Below are positions 21,091-28,677 of a stretch of 64,000 nucleotides of DNA, piece after piece. The first letter of the stretch is position 1, and each line of letters begins with the position of its first letter. Position numbers and translations under genes: made by a program. Origin of the DNA: Sphaerisporangium rubeum (GTDB lineage: Bacteria; Actinomycetota; Actinomycetes; Streptosporangiales; Streptosporangiaceae); contig NZ_JACHIU010000001.1 of the NCBI RefSeq assembly GCF_014207705.1, positions 2,224,501-2,288,500 of the forward strand, in the 5' to 3' direction. Under the pieces are notes generated by a model. It had not been told where the DNA came from and ran no database searches. It was given only the letters and a program-made list of their open reading frames with translations.

Positions 21091-23025
21091 TCATCCGTTC
21101 GCACCCTCCCCGCCGGATGCCTTCGTGGCCGTTTCTTGGCCTTCCTGGCGGACACGCAGGACGGTGTGGCCGCGCGGCGGCAGGGTCACCGGGCCGCTGA
21201 TCCGCGCACCGGTGAAGGCGTCCGTGCCGTCCGCCGGCAGGGTCCGGGGTCCGGGGGAGTGGTTGAGCGCGAACAGCCAGTCCTCGCCGGCGCCGCGGCG
21301 GCGGATCAGTTCGACGCCGTGCGGAACGGGGGACGGGGACAGGCCCGCCGTGGTGAGGACGTGGCCGTACGCGGTGTCGTCCAGGCGGGTGGACACGTAG
21401 AACGCCTGGCCCGCGCCGACGACATGACGGGTGACGGCCGGCAGGCCGGCGAGATCGCCGCCGGTGTAGGCGCCGATCACCGACGCGCCGCGCGGTTCGA
21501 GGCGCTCGCTCCAGACGGTCCCGGTGGCGTGCGGACCCCCGTCGAGGCGCACCGGGACGGGGGTGTCCAGCGGCAGGAACTCGTCGGCGCGGACGCCGAG
21601 CAGGTCGCGCAGCGCGCCGGGGTAGCCGCCGAGGCGCACCCTGGCGTGCTCGTCGGCGATCCCGCTGAAGTACGACACGACCAGCGTGCCGCCGCCGTCG
21701 ACGTACGCGGCCAGGCGGCCGGCGTCGGCGTCGCCGATCAGGTACAGCGACGGGACGATCACCACGTCGTACGCCGACAGGTCCTGGCCGGCGTGCGCGA
21801 AGTCCACCGGCACGCCGGCGTGCCACAGCACGCGGTGCGCCTGCCGTACCGCGTCCAGGTACCGCAGCTCGGATGACGGAAACGCCGGCGCCTCAAGGGC
21901 CCACCACGACTGCGCGTCCCACAGGATCGCGGCCCGCGCGCCGATCGACACCGGGCCACGGGTACGCAGCTCCGCCAGGGACGGCAGCAGCCGGCCGAGT
22001 TCCTGGATCTCGCGGTGCACCCGGCTGTCGGGGCCGGCGTGCGGCACCATGCCGCCGTGCCACAGCTCGGCGCCGCCGCGTGAGGCGCGCCACTGGAAGA
22101 ACATCGCGCCGGCCGACCCGCGCGCGATGTGCGACAGGCTGTGCAGCGTGATCTCGCCGGGCCGCTTGGCGAGCATGCGCGGCCCCGTGTACACGACCCC
22201 CGCGGCCTGTTCCATGAGCAGCCACTGCCGTCCCCCGGCCCAGCCGCGCGCGAGGTCGGCGGCGAACGCGACCTCCTCGGCGGCGGTGCCGCGGTCACCG
22301 GGGTAGTGGTCGAGGGCCACGACGTCCACCTCGGCGGCCCATCGCCACGGGTCCACCGGCACCCAGCTGCCGAACGCGAAGTTCGTGGTGACCGGCACGC
22401 CGGGGCTCAGTTCCCGCAGCACGGCCTTCTGTGCCAGGAAGTGGCCGAGCATCGCGTCGGACAGGAACCGGCGGAAGTCCAGCACCTGCGACGGGTTCGG
22501 CAGGTACTGCGTGGCGCGCGGCGGCGTGATCTGGTCCCACGCCGCGTACCGCTGGCTCCAGAACGCGGTCGTCCACGCCTCGTTGAGCGCCTCCAGCGTG
22601 CCGTGCCGGTCCCGCAGCCAGCGGCGGAACGCCGCCGCGACGTGGTCGCAGTGGCACCACGTGCCGTACTCGTTGTGCACGTGCCACAGCCGGAGCGCCG
22701 GGTGCCTCGCGTACCGTTCCGCGACGGCACGCGTGATCCGTGCCGCCGCCTCCTGGTACGCCGGCGCGCACACGCAGTAGGTGTCCCTGCTGCCGTGCGC
22801 CACCGGCGTGCCGTCGGCGCGCACCGGCATCGCGTCGGGGTGGGCCATGGCGAACCACGGCGGCGGAGCGGCGGTGGGGGTGGCGAGGCACACCCCGACA
22901 CCGGCGTCGTGCAGCGACCCGAGGACACGGTCCAGCCACTCGAACCGGAACCGGCCCGGCTCGGGTTCCAGCTCGGCCCAGGAGAAGACGCCGACCGTGA
23001 CGAGGGTGACGCCGGCCGCGCGCAT
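21091..23025 (-). CDS. GH42 beta-galactosidase
   Basis: A GH42 enzyme with the catalytic TIM barrel, a beta-galactosidase trimerisation (GATase-like) domain (about residues 355-540) and a C-terminal beta domain. Counting from the ATG at 23025, the acid/base is Glu119 in HVHNEYG and the nucleophile is Glu272 in LLMEQ. It should remove terminal beta-galactose from oligosaccharides in the cytoplasm (no signal peptide). The frame stays open upstream to about 23157 and encodes LLWYGGDHNPEQWPPEVWE, the conserved first strand of GH42, but contains no ATG, GTG or TTG. The real start is therefore upstream (perhaps CTG at 23092-23097), or the sequence carries an error; the given start is only the first standard codon. 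It is divergent from the alpha-xylosidase. Confidence 0.82.
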   Translation of the reverse strand: MRAAGVTLVTVGVFSWAELEPEPGRFRFEWLDRVLGSLHDAGVGVCLATPTAAPPPWFAMAHPDAMPVRADGTPVAHGSRDTYCVCAPAYQEAAARITRAVAERYARHPALRLWHVHNEYGTWCHCDHVAAAFRRWLRDRHGTLEALNEAWTTAFWSQRYAAWDQITPPRATQYLPNPSQVLDFRRFLSDAMLGHFLAQKAVLRELSPGVPVTTNFAFGSWVPVDPWRWAAEVDVVALDHYPGDRGTAAEEVAFAADLARGWAGGRQWLLMEQAAGVVYTGPRMLAKRPGEITLHSLSHIARGSAGAMFFQWRASRGGAELWHGGMVPHAGPDSRVHREIQELGRLLPSLAELRTRGPVSIGARAAILWDAQSWWALEAPAFPSSELRYLDAVRQAHRVLWHAGVPVDFAHAGQDLSAYDVVIVPSLYLIGDADAGRLAAYVDGGGTLVVSYFSGIADEHARVRLGGYPGALRDLLGVRADEFLPLDTPVPVRLDGGPHATGTVWSERLEPRGASVIGAYTGGDLAGLPAVTRHVVGAGQAFYVSTRLDDTAYGHVLTTAGLSPSPVPHGVELIRRRGAGEDWLFALNHSPGPRTLPADGTDAFTGARISGPVTLPPRGHTVLRVRQEGQETATKASGGEGANG

Positions 23026-23140
23026 CAGCTCCGCGTCCTGCTCCCAGACCTCCGGCGGCCACTGCTCGGGGTTGTGGTCGCCGCCGTACCACAGCAGGCC
23101 GGCGCGATCGGGTGTGTCCGTGGTCCTCGCCCCCCGGAGG

Positions 23141-23184
23141 TTGGTGTGGCGACCAAACTAAAGATCACGTGGAAGAGCTGTCAA
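23141..23184 (-). promoter_or_regulatory. GH42 promoter with XylR-like half-operator
   Basis: On the minus strand TTGACA (23179-23184) and TTTAGT (23157-23162) are spaced by 16 bases. The -10 overlaps TTAGTTTGGTCGC, which resembles half of the XylR-like operators at 23217-23242 and 44439-44468. A short inverted repeat, TTGGT-N6-ACCAA, lies at the expected transcription start. Confidence 0.5.
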
Positions 23185-23211
23185 CGGCCCTCGGTTCCCG
23201 CCGCCGTTCCG

Positions 23212-23242
23212 TTGACGTTTGTTCGTATAGCAAGCAAACTAA
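23212..23242. promoter_or_regulatory. GH31 operon promoter region with XylR-like operator
   Basis: A -35-like TTGACG (23212-23217) runs into an imperfect palindrome: GTTTGTT at the left and AGCAAACTAA at the right (23217-23242). Read on the other strand it begins TTAGTTTGCTTG, close to the ROK-family XylR operator pattern TTAGTTTG...CAAACTAA. Binding here would cover the expected -10 of the alpha-xylosidase operon. Confidence 0.55.
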
Positions 23243-23278
23243 TTCGCGTCGCCACGACGGCTCACGAGGAGCGTGCCA

Positions 23279-25597
23279 ATGCCCTACCGTCCGCCTCTGG
23301 TCGCGCACGAGTACTTCAGCGCGGACCCGCCGGAGCTCCCCGTGCGCGCTCACGGCGAGAACGGCCTGTCCGCCGTCACCCGCGCCGAGCCGATGGCCGC
23401 GGACGCGCACGGCGTGACGCTCAAGGCCTCCACCTCGGCGGAGGAGGTGCTCGTCGTGCAGGTGAGCGCCGCCGGTGAAGGCGTGATCCGGGTCAGGCTC
23501 AGCCAGGACGTCGCGGCGCTCACCCGCAGCGCACGCGCGCTGCGCATGGTCACCCCCGGCCAGTACGCCGGGACCCGCGTCGACACCGGGGACGACCGCG
23601 TCGTCGTGGACGCCGGGCCGGTGCGGGCCGAGATCACCCTGAACCCCTGGCACCTGCGGTTCACCGACGCGTCGGGCCGCGTGCTCACCGAGCAGGACCG
23701 CGGCCACGTCGACATCAGCGGCCGGCTGCGCACCCTGCCGTTCGGCCGCTCCCAGGTGGACGGCGCCACCGTGGCGTACCACGAGAGCCTCGCGGCCCGG
23801 CCCGACGAGCACTTCGGCGGGCTCGGCGAGAAGTTCACCCCGCTCGACAAGCGCGGCCAGCGTCCGGTGATGTGGAACTTCGACGCCTTCGGCGCCGAGT
23901 CCGACCGTTCGTACAAGAACGTCCCGCTGCTGCTGTCCAGCCGCGGCTACGGCCTGCTGGTGGACAGCGGCATGCCGGTGGAGTTCGACGTCTGCCGCTC
24001 CACCCACAGCGTCGTGGAGATCGTCGCGCCGGACGACCTCATCGACTACTACGTGATCGCCGGGCCGTTGATCCCCGACGTGCTCGCCAGGTACGACCGG
24101 CTGACCTGCGCGCCGGCACTGCCTCCCAAGTGGGCTTTCGGCACCTGGATCTCCTCGGGCTTCTTCCGCGACTCGGCCGAACGGGTGCTCGCCAGGGCCG
24201 CCAAGATCCGTGAACGCGGCATCCCGTGCGACGTGCTGCACCTGGACTGCTACTGGCAGGCCGCCGACAACTGGTCCGACCTGCGGTGGGACCCGGAGAA
24301 CTTCCCCGACCCCGAAGGCATGCTCGCCACGCTCGCCGAGCAGGGCTTCAAGGTCTGCCTGTGGATGAACCCCTACATCTCCCACCTCAGCCCCGCCTTC
24401 GCCGAAGGCGACGCCGCCGGGTACTTCCTCAAGAACACCGGCGGCGAGACGTACGTCGCCGACTCCTGGCACGGCTCCTACCCGGCCGGCGGCATCGTCG
24501 ACTTCACCGACCCCGGCGCCGCCTCGTGGTTCCGTGAGAAGCTGCGCCGCCTGCTGCGGCAGGGGGTCGCGCTGTTCAAGACCGACTTCGCCGAAGGCGT
24601 CCCCACGGACGCCGTGGCCTCGAACGGCATGACCGGCACCGAACTGCACAACGTCTACACGCTGCTGTTCAACGACCTGGTGTCGGAGGTGACCCGCGAG
24701 GAGAACGGCCACGGCATGGTGTGGGCCCGCTCGTCGTACCTCGGCGGCCAGCGGCACGCGGCGCAGTGGAGCGGCGACAGCTACACCTCCTACGCCGCGA
24801 TGGCGAGCACGCTGCGCGGCGGCCTGTCGCACGGCCTGTCCGGCGTGCCGTACTGGAGCCACGACGCCGGCGGCTTCACCGGCCGGCCGAGCGACGACCT
24901 GTACGCGCGGTGGGCCCAGTTCGGCGCGCTGTCGCCGCTGGTGCGCTTCCACGGCACCACCAGCCGCGAGCCGTGGGAGTTCCCCGAGGTCGAACGACTC
25001 GCCGTCGAGGCGCTGCGGCTGCGGTACCGGCTGATGCCGTACATCTACTCGGCGGCCGTGGCGTCGGCGCGCACCGGGTCCCCCATGATGCGGGCCCTGT
25101 GCGTCGACCACCCCGATGACCCGGTGGCCTGGCAGGCCGACCTGGAGTACCTCCTCGGGCCCGACCTGCTGGTCGCGCCGATGACCGACCCCGACGGCAC
25201 CCGGCAGGTCTACCTGCCGGCCGGGAGCTGGGTCGACCACTGGACCCACGAGGTCCACGAGGGGGGCAGGTACATCACGGTCACCACGCCGCTGGACCGG
25301 ATCCCCCTTTTCGTGCGGTACGGCGCGCTGATCCCTCTCACCGAGGCGCGCGACGCGGTCGGCGACGCGCCGTTCGACGGCGTCACCGTGGTCGCCTACG
25401 GCGGCGCGGACGGCGCCACGAGCCGTACCACCATCCACGACGTCGACGGTGACACCACGGTCACCGCCACCCGGGACGGCGATGTGCTGCGCGTCGCCGC
25501 CTCAGGCCCCGCCTCCATCGCGCAGGTGCACATCGCCCCCGTCGCCGGCGCCCCCGCGCGGGCCGTCGTCGGCCGACCGGCAGAGCTGGGAGAATGA
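23279..25597 (+). CDS. GH31 alpha-xylosidase (YicI-like)
   Basis: A 772-residue GH31 enzyme with an N-terminal beta-sandwich, the catalytic barrel and C-terminal beta domains. The nucleophile is Asp436 in LFKTDFAEG and the acid/base is Asp500 in WSGDSY; the motif KTDF(G/A)E and the spacing follow E. coli YicI, an alpha-xylosidase acting on isoprimeverose and xyloglucan fragments, rather than maltase-type GH31. There is no signal peptide, so it is cytoplasmic. A GTG at 23273 is one base from the AGGAG; the ATG at 23279 has ideal spacing and is chosen. It heads an operon with an ABC importer (ATGA overlap with the next gene). An alpha-glucosidase remains possible. Confidence 0.85.
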   Translation: MPYRPPLVAHEYFSADPPELPVRAHGENGLSAVTRAEPMAADAHGVTLKASTSAEEVLVVQVSAAGEGVIRVRLSQDVAALTRSARALRMVTPGQYAGTRVDTGDDRVVVDAGPVRAEITLNPWHLRFTDASGRVLTEQDRGHVDISGRLRTLPFGRSQVDGATVAYHESLAARPDEHFGGLGEKFTPLDKRGQRPVMWNFDAFGAESDRSYKNVPLLLSSRGYGLLVDSGMPVEFDVCRSTHSVVEIVAPDDLIDYYVIAGPLIPDVLARYDRLTCAPALPPKWAFGTWISSGFFRDSAERVLARAAKIRERGIPCDVLHLDCYWQAADNWSDLRWDPENFPDPEGMLATLAEQGFKVCLWMNPYISHLSPAFAEGDAAGYFLKNTGGETYVADSWHGSYPAGGIVDFTDPGAASWFREKLRRLLRQGVALFKTDFAEGVPTDAVASNGMTGTELHNVYTLLFNDLVSEVTREENGHGMVWARSSYLGGQRHAAQWSGDSYTSYAAMASTLRGGLSHGLSGVPYWSHDAGGFTGRPSDDLYARWAQFGALSPLVRFHGTTSREPWEFPEVERLAVEALRLRYRLMPYIYSAAVASARTGSPMMRALCVDHPDDPVAWQADLEYLLGPDLLVAPMTDPDGTRQVYLPAGSWVDHWTHEVHEGGRYITVTTPLDRIPLFVRYGALIPLTEARDAVGDAPFDGVTVVAYGGADGATSRTTIHDVDGDTTVTATRDGDVLRVAASGPASIAQVHIAPVAGAPARAVVGRPAELGE

Positions 25598-26919
25598 CCA
25601 TGTCCAACAAGGGACGTATGACGATACTGGCCGCCGTGGCGGCCGCGGCGGCGCTCACCCTGGCCGCCTGCGGGTCCTCCGAGCCCGGCGGCGGGGACGG
25701 CGGCGGTTCGGCCGCGCCACGCACCCTGAAGCTGTGGCACTACGAGGGGGCCACCAGCGCCATGGGGGTGGCCTGGGCCGACGCGATCAAGAAGTTCGAG
25801 GCGAGCCACCCCGGTGTCACGGTGAAGTTCGAGGAGAAGGGCTTCGAGCAGATCCAGAAGACCGCCGGCATGGTGCTCGGCTCCGACGAGGCCCCGGACA
25901 TCATGGAGTACAACAAGGGCAACGCCACCGCGGGGCTGCTGTCCAAGCAGGGGCTGCTGACCGACCTCAGTGAGGAGGCGGCCAAGCGCGGCTGGGACAA
26001 GCTGCTCAGCCCGAGCCTGCAGACCACCGCCAAGTACGACGACCGGGGCATCATGGGGTCCGGCAAATGGTTCGGGGTGCCGAACTACGCCGAGTACGTG
26101 ATGGTCTACTACAACAAGGACGCCTTCGCCAAGCAGGGCATCGAGGTGCCGACGACGCTGGACGAGTTCACCGCCGCGATGGACAAGTTCGTCAAGGCCG
26201 GGACCACGCCGATCTCGGTCGGCGGAGCCGAGTACCCCGCGCAGCAGATCATGTACCAGCTCGCGCTGAGCAAGGCGCAGCGGCCGTGGGTGGACGCCTT
26301 CCAGACCTACAAGGCGCCGGTCGACTTCCACGGGCCGGAGTTCACCTACGGCGCGACGACGTTCGCCGACTGGGTGAAGAAGGGGTACATCAGCAAGGAC
26401 TCGGCCGGGGTGAAGGCCGAGGACATGGGGGTCGCGTTCATCTCCGGCAAGTATCCGATCATGGTGAGCGGCAGCTGGTGGTACGGCCGGTTCGCCGCCG
26501 AGATCAAGAAGTTCGAGTGGGGCACGTTCCTGTGGCCCGGCAACCAGATGAGCGCCGGGTCCAGCGGCAACCTGTGGGTCGTGCCGGAGAAGTCGGCCAA
26601 CAAGGACCTCGCGTACGACTTCATCGACATCACCATGGGCAAGGACATCCAGAACAAGCTCGGCAACGCCGGTGGCATCCCCGTGGCGGCCGATCCGGCG
26701 GCGATCACCGACGCCAAGAACAAGGAGCTCATCGAGAACTTCGCCAAGCTGTCCGCGCAGGACGGCCTGGCGTTCTACCCCGACTGGCCTGTGCCGGGCT
26801 ACTACGACGTCATGGTGGCGGGGACGCAGGAGCTGATCAACGGCACCAAGGCGCCGGACAAGGTCCTGGACGAGCTCGCCGGGCCGTACCAGGAGAACGC
26901 CGACTCCATCGGTGACTGA
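25594..26919 (+). CDS. Sugar ABC transporter substrate-binding lipoprotein
   Basis: A 441-residue family 1 solute-binding protein. The signal peptide ends in the lipobox LTLAAC with Cys26 as lipid anchor, followed by a Gly/Ser linker and APRTLKLWHYEG. Aromatic-rich stretches such as SGSWWYGRF and FYPDWPVPGYYD are typical of oligosaccharide binders. The ATG overlaps the alpha-xylosidase stop and two permease genes follow, so it delivers an oligosaccharide to this importer outside the membrane. No ATPase gene lies in the operon; a shared MsiK-type ATPase elsewhere is expected, as is usual in actinomycetes. Confidence 0.9.
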   Translation: MTMSNKGRMTILAAVAAAAALTLAACGSSEPGGGDGGGSAAPRTLKLWHYEGATSAMGVAWADAIKKFEASHPGVTVKFEEKGFEQIQKTAGMVLGSDEAPDIMEYNKGNATAGLLSKQGLLTDLSEEAAKRGWDKLLSPSLQTTAKYDDRGIMGSGKWFGVPNYAEYVMVYYNKDAFAKQGIEVPTTLDEFTAAMDKFVKAGTTPISVGGAEYPAQQIMYQLALSKAQRPWVDAFQTYKAPVDFHGPEFTYGATTFADWVKKGYISKDSAGVKAEDMGVAFISGKYPIMVSGSWWYGRFAAEIKKFEWGTFLWPGNQMSAGSSGNLWVVPEKSANKDLAYDFIDITMGKDIQNKLGNAGGIPVAADPAAITDAKNKELIENFAKLSAQDGLAFYPDWPVPGYYDVMVAGTQELINGTKAPDKVLDELAGPYQENADSIGD

Positions 26920-26925
26920 CACCCC

Positions 26926-27810
26926 ATGAACCGATCCGCACGACGGGGCTACTGGCTGTACCTGATCCCCGGGGCGGTGCTGTTCCTCGCGGTCGTCATC
27001 GTGCCGTTCCTGATGAACGTCGCGGTGAGCTTCACGCGGTGGAGCGGATTCGGCACCCCCCGGTGGATCGGCCTCGCCAACTACGAACGGTTGCTGTCGG
27101 ACGAGACCTTCTGGGCCTCGTTCCGGCACAACGTTGCGCTGATCGTCGCCATGGCGATCGTGCCGACCCTGATCGGGCTGGTGCTCGCCGCCGCGCTGTT
27201 CGACTACATCGGCAAGAAGTTCGGCGCGCGCACCGCGAGCGCGCTGCGTGCCGCGTACTACCTGCCGCAGGTGCTGCCGGTCGCGGTGGCCGGCGTGGTG
27301 TGGGGCTGGATGCTGCATCCGCAGTACGGCGCGCTGAACGAGATGCTCAAGGCCGTCGGGCTCGGCTCGCTGGCGGAGAACTGGCTCGGGGACCCCGACC
27401 TCGCTCTCGCCACCGTGATGGCGATCATGGTGTGGTTCCAGCTCGGCTACCCCGTCGTCATCTTCATGGCGGGCCTCCAGCGGATCGACCCCGCGCTGTA
27501 CGAGGCCGCCGAGATCGACGGCGCGAACTGGTGGCGCAGGTTCTGGCACATCACGGTGCCGCAGATCAGGCCCGAGACCTTCGTGGTGCTGCTGACCTGC
27601 ACGATCGCCGCGCTCAAGGTCTTCGGCCCGATCTTCGTGCTCACCCGCGGCGGCCCCGGCCGCTCCACGATCGTGCCGTCGTACTTCAGCTACCTGAACT
27701 TCTTCGAGAAGGCCAACGCCGGGTACGGCGCGGCCATCGCGACCGTGCTGGCGCTCATCATCGTCGTGATCACCTTCCTGTTCCTGCGGGTCCAGGAGCG
27801 TGACACGTGA
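26926..27810 (+). CDS. Sugar ABC transporter permease (MalF/UgpA type)
   Basis: A 294-residue inner-membrane permease with about six helices. The N-terminus is RGYWLYLIPGAVLFLAVVIV and the cytoplasmic EAA loop reads EAAEIDGANWWRRFWHITVPQI, the site that docks the ATPase. It follows the binding protein by six bases and overlaps the next permease, with which it should form the heterodimeric channel. Confidence 0.9.
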   Translation: MNRSARRGYWLYLIPGAVLFLAVVIVPFLMNVAVSFTRWSGFGTPRWIGLANYERLLSDETFWASFRHNVALIVAMAIVPTLIGLVLAAALFDYIGKKFGARTASALRAAYYLPQVLPVAVAGVVWGWMLHPQYGALNEMLKAVGLGSLAENWLGDPDLALATVMAIMVWFQLGYPVVIFMAGLQRIDPALYEAAEIDGANWWRRFWHITVPQIRPETFVVLLTCTIAALKVFGPIFVLTRGGPGRSTIVPSYFSYLNFFEKANAGYGAAIATVLALIIVVITFLFLRVQERDT

Positions 27811-28631
27811 CGCGCGGCCCCGGCCGCTGGGCCGTCCTGTCCGCCTTCACGGTGCTCGCGGTCGTCATGCTGCTGCCGTTCGTGATCGTCGCGCTGAACG
27901 CCGTCAAGAGCCCCGCCGAGTACTCCTCCGGCGGGCCGCTGAGCCTGCCGCACGGCTTGTACCTCGACGGGATCGTCCAGTTCTGGCAGCGGGTGAACTT
28001 CGGCCAGAAGCTGCTCAACAGCCTGATGATCAGCGCGGCGGTGGCCGTGCTCGCCACCCTGCTGTCGGTGCTGAACGCCTACGCGCTCGGCATCGGCCGC
28101 GTACGCGGCCGACTGTGGATCCTCGTGCTGTTCCTGCTGGCCAACACGCTGCCGCAGGAGGCGCTGGTCTACCCGTTGTACTACATCGCCAAGCAGGTCG
28201 GCCTGTACGACAGCCGGCTCGCCGTGGTCATCATCTTCACCGTGATCCAGGCGGCGTTCGGCACGTACCTGCTGTCGGCGGTCCTCGGTGACTTCCCCAA
28301 GGCGATCATGGAGGCGGCGGCCATCGACGGCGCGTCCCGGTGGCGCATCCTGTGGCGGGTCGTGGTGCCGATCAGCCGGCCCACCCTGACCGTACTGATG
28401 ATCTTCTTCTTCATCTGGACCTGGAACGAGTTCTTCCTCCCCCTGGTGTTCCTGATCTCCAACGACACCCAGACCGTGCCGGTCGCGCTCGGCGTGCTGC
28501 AGGGCGACAAGATGATGGACGCCACCATGTCGAGCGCGTCCTCGCTGCTCGGCATCATCCCCGCCGTGGCGTTCTTCCTCATCTTCCAGCGCACCCTGAC
28601 CCGCGGCGTCACCGTCGGGGCCGTCAAGTGA
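27807..28631 (+). CDS. Sugar ABC transporter permease (MalG/UgpE type)
   Basis: A 274-residue permease with six predicted helices; the EAA loop is MEAAAIDGASRWRILWRVV. It starts at GTG within a GTGA overlap with the previous permease stop, indicating translational coupling. The C-terminus FQRTLTRGVTVGAVK is typical of this subfamily. It completes the importer encoded by 25594-28631. Confidence 0.9.
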   Translation: MTRGPGRWAVLSAFTVLAVVMLLPFVIVALNAVKSPAEYSSGGPLSLPHGLYLDGIVQFWQRVNFGQKLLNSLMISAAVAVLATLLSVLNAYALGIGRVRGRLWILVLFLLANTLPQEALVYPLYYIAKQVGLYDSRLAVVIIFTVIQAAFGTYLLSAVLGDFPKAIMEAAAIDGASRWRILWRVVVPISRPTLTVLMIFFFIWTWNEFFLPLVFLISNDTQTVPVALGVLQGDKMMDATMSSASSLLGIIPAVAFFLIFQRTLTRGVTVGAVK

Positions 28632-28677
28632 CCTGACCCACCATCCCGCGTCGCACCACCTGACCTGGAGGCGCCAC

